Shown one piece after another: positions 62,788 to 64,000 of a DNA stretch of 64,000 nucleotides. This DNA is from Nocardioides palaemonis (GTDB lineage: Bacteria; Actinomycetota; Actinomycetes; Propionibacteriales; Nocardioidaceae). Below the pieces are notes generated by a model. It was not told the origin of the DNA. It worked only from the letters and a program-made list of their open reading frames with translations, and did not search any database. Numbering within the stretch: position 1 is the first letter of the stretch; every line of letters begins with the position of its first letter. The stretch is from NCBI RefSeq assembly GCF_018275325.1, contig NZ_JAGVQR010000004.1, positions 992,001-1,056,000 on the forward strand, written 5' to 3'. The position numbers and the translations under genes were made by a program.

Positions 62788-64000
62788 CGTGCTCCTTGAG
62801 TCGGTCGATGAGCTCCTTCATGCTCTGGCTGTCGAAGCCGTCTGGCAGTACTTTGCGCAGCTCACGAGCCAGAGCGCGCTCCTTCATTGGGTTGCCCGCC
62901 CAGCCGTGTTCCTTGGCGCTCTGGATGACGCCGTGGACGTACTCGATGTCGATCTCGACGCCCTGTGGCCACGCGAAGTCGACGAGCGCGCGCCGGGCCG
63001 ACGTGGTGGCCCAGTCCGGGTAGGTGACGCCTGCTTCGGACTCGGCTTTGCCAATCTTCTCGGCGTGTTCTAGAAGCCTGGCCAGATAGTCCGCGTACTC
63101 GATCGCGTCCTGGCGTCGCTGCTCGATGATGGCGTCGAGGAGCAGCGACATGCGGTCGTAGTACTTCGGGTTCATCGCCCGCTCGTCAACGATCGTCTTG
63201 CGGACGTTGTTGATGATCGTCTCGGCGACCGCCTCAGGGCTCTTCTTGATCCCCTCGGGCAGCGTGTCGATGGCGTCGGCGCCGCGCTCGACGATGAGCT
63301 GAACAAGACCCTTGTCGAAGGTCGCGACCTGCTCCACGGGGTCGGCCTGGATGTAGGTGTCGAGGAGCGCACGCATGCCCGCCTCGAACTGCTTCATGTC
63401 GATGTTCTCGCCGGCACCGACCTCGACCTCGTTCTTGACGGCGACGAAGTGGGTGACGTCGTCCTTGATGGCTTTGGCTTCGGCAGGGGTGTAGCCGGCG
63501 CGGTCCATGTCGTTAGCGAGGGCGCCATAGGCACGGACGAGTGCAGCGACGGACTTGTAGAGCTCGACGCGCTTCGGCTCGTTGTCCTTGATCTGTTCAG
63601 CGTCCCCCGGCACGGATGCCACGAAGTAGTGCTGGTACTCGACCGTTCCCTTGGGTGCGGCGACCGGCTCGCAGAGCGCCTTGACCCTTTCGAGCGCTTC
63701 GTCCAGGTCCTCGCGCTCCTGCTTGATGCGATCCTCAAGGAGACCTTCGATGTCGTCCTTGGCGTAGCCGTCGAGAGCCTCGGAGGTGTAGTCGGTGATG
63801 GCCTTGTCGAGGGACTTGAAGAGATCGCGGTAATCGATGACGTAGCCGTAGGTCTTGTCGTCGCCGTCGAGGCGGTTGACGCGGCAGATGGCCTGGAAGA
63901 GCCCGTGGTCTCGCATCTTCTTGTCGATATAGAGGTAGGAGGCGCTCGGTGCGTCGAAGCCCGTCAGGAGCTTGTCGACAACGATGAGCAGTCTCATCTG
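62774..64000 (-). CDS. hsdR: Type I restriction endonuclease subunit R (HsdR), C-terminal part; cut by window edge
   Basis: The visible ~408 residues include the end of the helicase core (VVDKLLTGFDAPSASYLYIDKKMRDHGLFQAICRVNRLDGDDKTYGYVIDYRDLF in pieces) and the helical C-terminal domain that contacts the methylase core. The nuclease and first helicase motifs lie beyond base 64000. The codon before the ATG at 63997 is sense, so the frame runs on. hsdM and hsdS are not in the window. Confidence 0.92.
   Translation of the reverse strand, partial: QMRLLIVVDKLLTGFDAPSASYLYIDKKMRDHGLFQAICRVNRLDGDDKTYGYVIDYRDLFKSLDKAITDYTSEALDGYAKDDIEGLLEDRIKQEREDLDEALERVKALCEPVAAPKGTVEYQHYFVASVPGDAEQIKDNEPKRVELYKSVAALVRAYGALANDMDRAGYTPAEAKAIKDDVTHFVAVKNEVEVGAGENIDMKQFEAGMRALLDTYIQADPVEQVATFDKGLVQLIVERGADAIDTLPEGIKKSPEAVAETIINNVRKTIVDERAMNPKYYDRMSLLLDAIIEQRRQDAIEYADYLARLLEHAEKIGKAESEAGVTYPDWATTSARRALVDFAWPQGVEIDIEYVHGVIQSAKEHGWAGNPMKERALARELRKVLPDGFDSQSMKELIDRLKEHDEYR

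Overview
The window comes from a high-GC actinobacterium, most likely Nocardioides or a close relative in Nocardioidaceae. The core is about 70% GC with strong third-position G/C bias and many GTG starts. Polyphosphate glucokinase, an AlkB-rubredoxin fusion, a SWIM/SNF2 pair, SigE-like and ECF42-type sigma factors and a RecQ-phosphoribosyltransferase fusion all fit that group. The genus is an inference; no rRNA or tRNA gene is present.

Bases 1-23,600 hold ordinary chromosomal genes. They include an acyl-CoA carboxylase beta subunit cut by the left edge, a NarL-type two-component system, and a TetR regulator that shares an operator/-10 element with the carboxylase. A SWIM/SNF2 pair, a dipeptidase, a DHA2 exporter, a YCII/ECF42 sigma pair, RecQ, a SigE-like sigma factor with a membrane protein, and several secreted enzymes follow. 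Bases 23,600-46,500 are a metabolic and transport region: quinone oxidoreductase, an alkane hydroxylase operon (alkB-rubredoxin, tetR, MFS, M15 peptidase), a PadR/ABC exporter, polyphosphate glucokinase, a MarR/MMPL pair, malic enzyme, glutathione peroxidase, two chemoreceptors and CoA-disulfide reductase-rhodanese. Several regulator genes sit beside clear palindromic candidate operators.

Bases 46,565-54,712 form one tightly packed minus-strand chemotaxis operon: cheA, cheW, a receptor, cheB, cheR, two cheY-like regulators and two CheX-like genes. No flagellar or pilus gene is visible in the window. Its receptor and the one at 41,297-42,991 share a nearly identical DNA block, which suggests recent gene conversion.

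Bases 55,000-64,000 look like an accessory island with lower GC and different codon use. A NYN-domain protein comes first. Then follow two decayed, convergent and unrelated IS3-family elements. Between them lies a three-gene cassette whose first gene encodes a complete ribosomal protein L4 (uL4) homologue fused to a C-terminal domain of about 180 residues that I do not recognise; behind it are a soluble unknown protein and a four-helix membrane protein. To the right are two small ORFs, a YgjP-type metallopeptidase and the C-terminal part of a type I restriction HsdR, cut by the right edge. The L4-fusion cassette is the best candidate for an undescribed system here.

A family of short repeats (GGTCTCG...CCTCGACC type) also recurs. 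It forms an intergenic array at 24,641-24,990 and sits in frame inside three unrelated proteins (SNF2 helicase, AlkB-rubredoxin, a secreted beta-helix protein), where it lies in linkers or termini.
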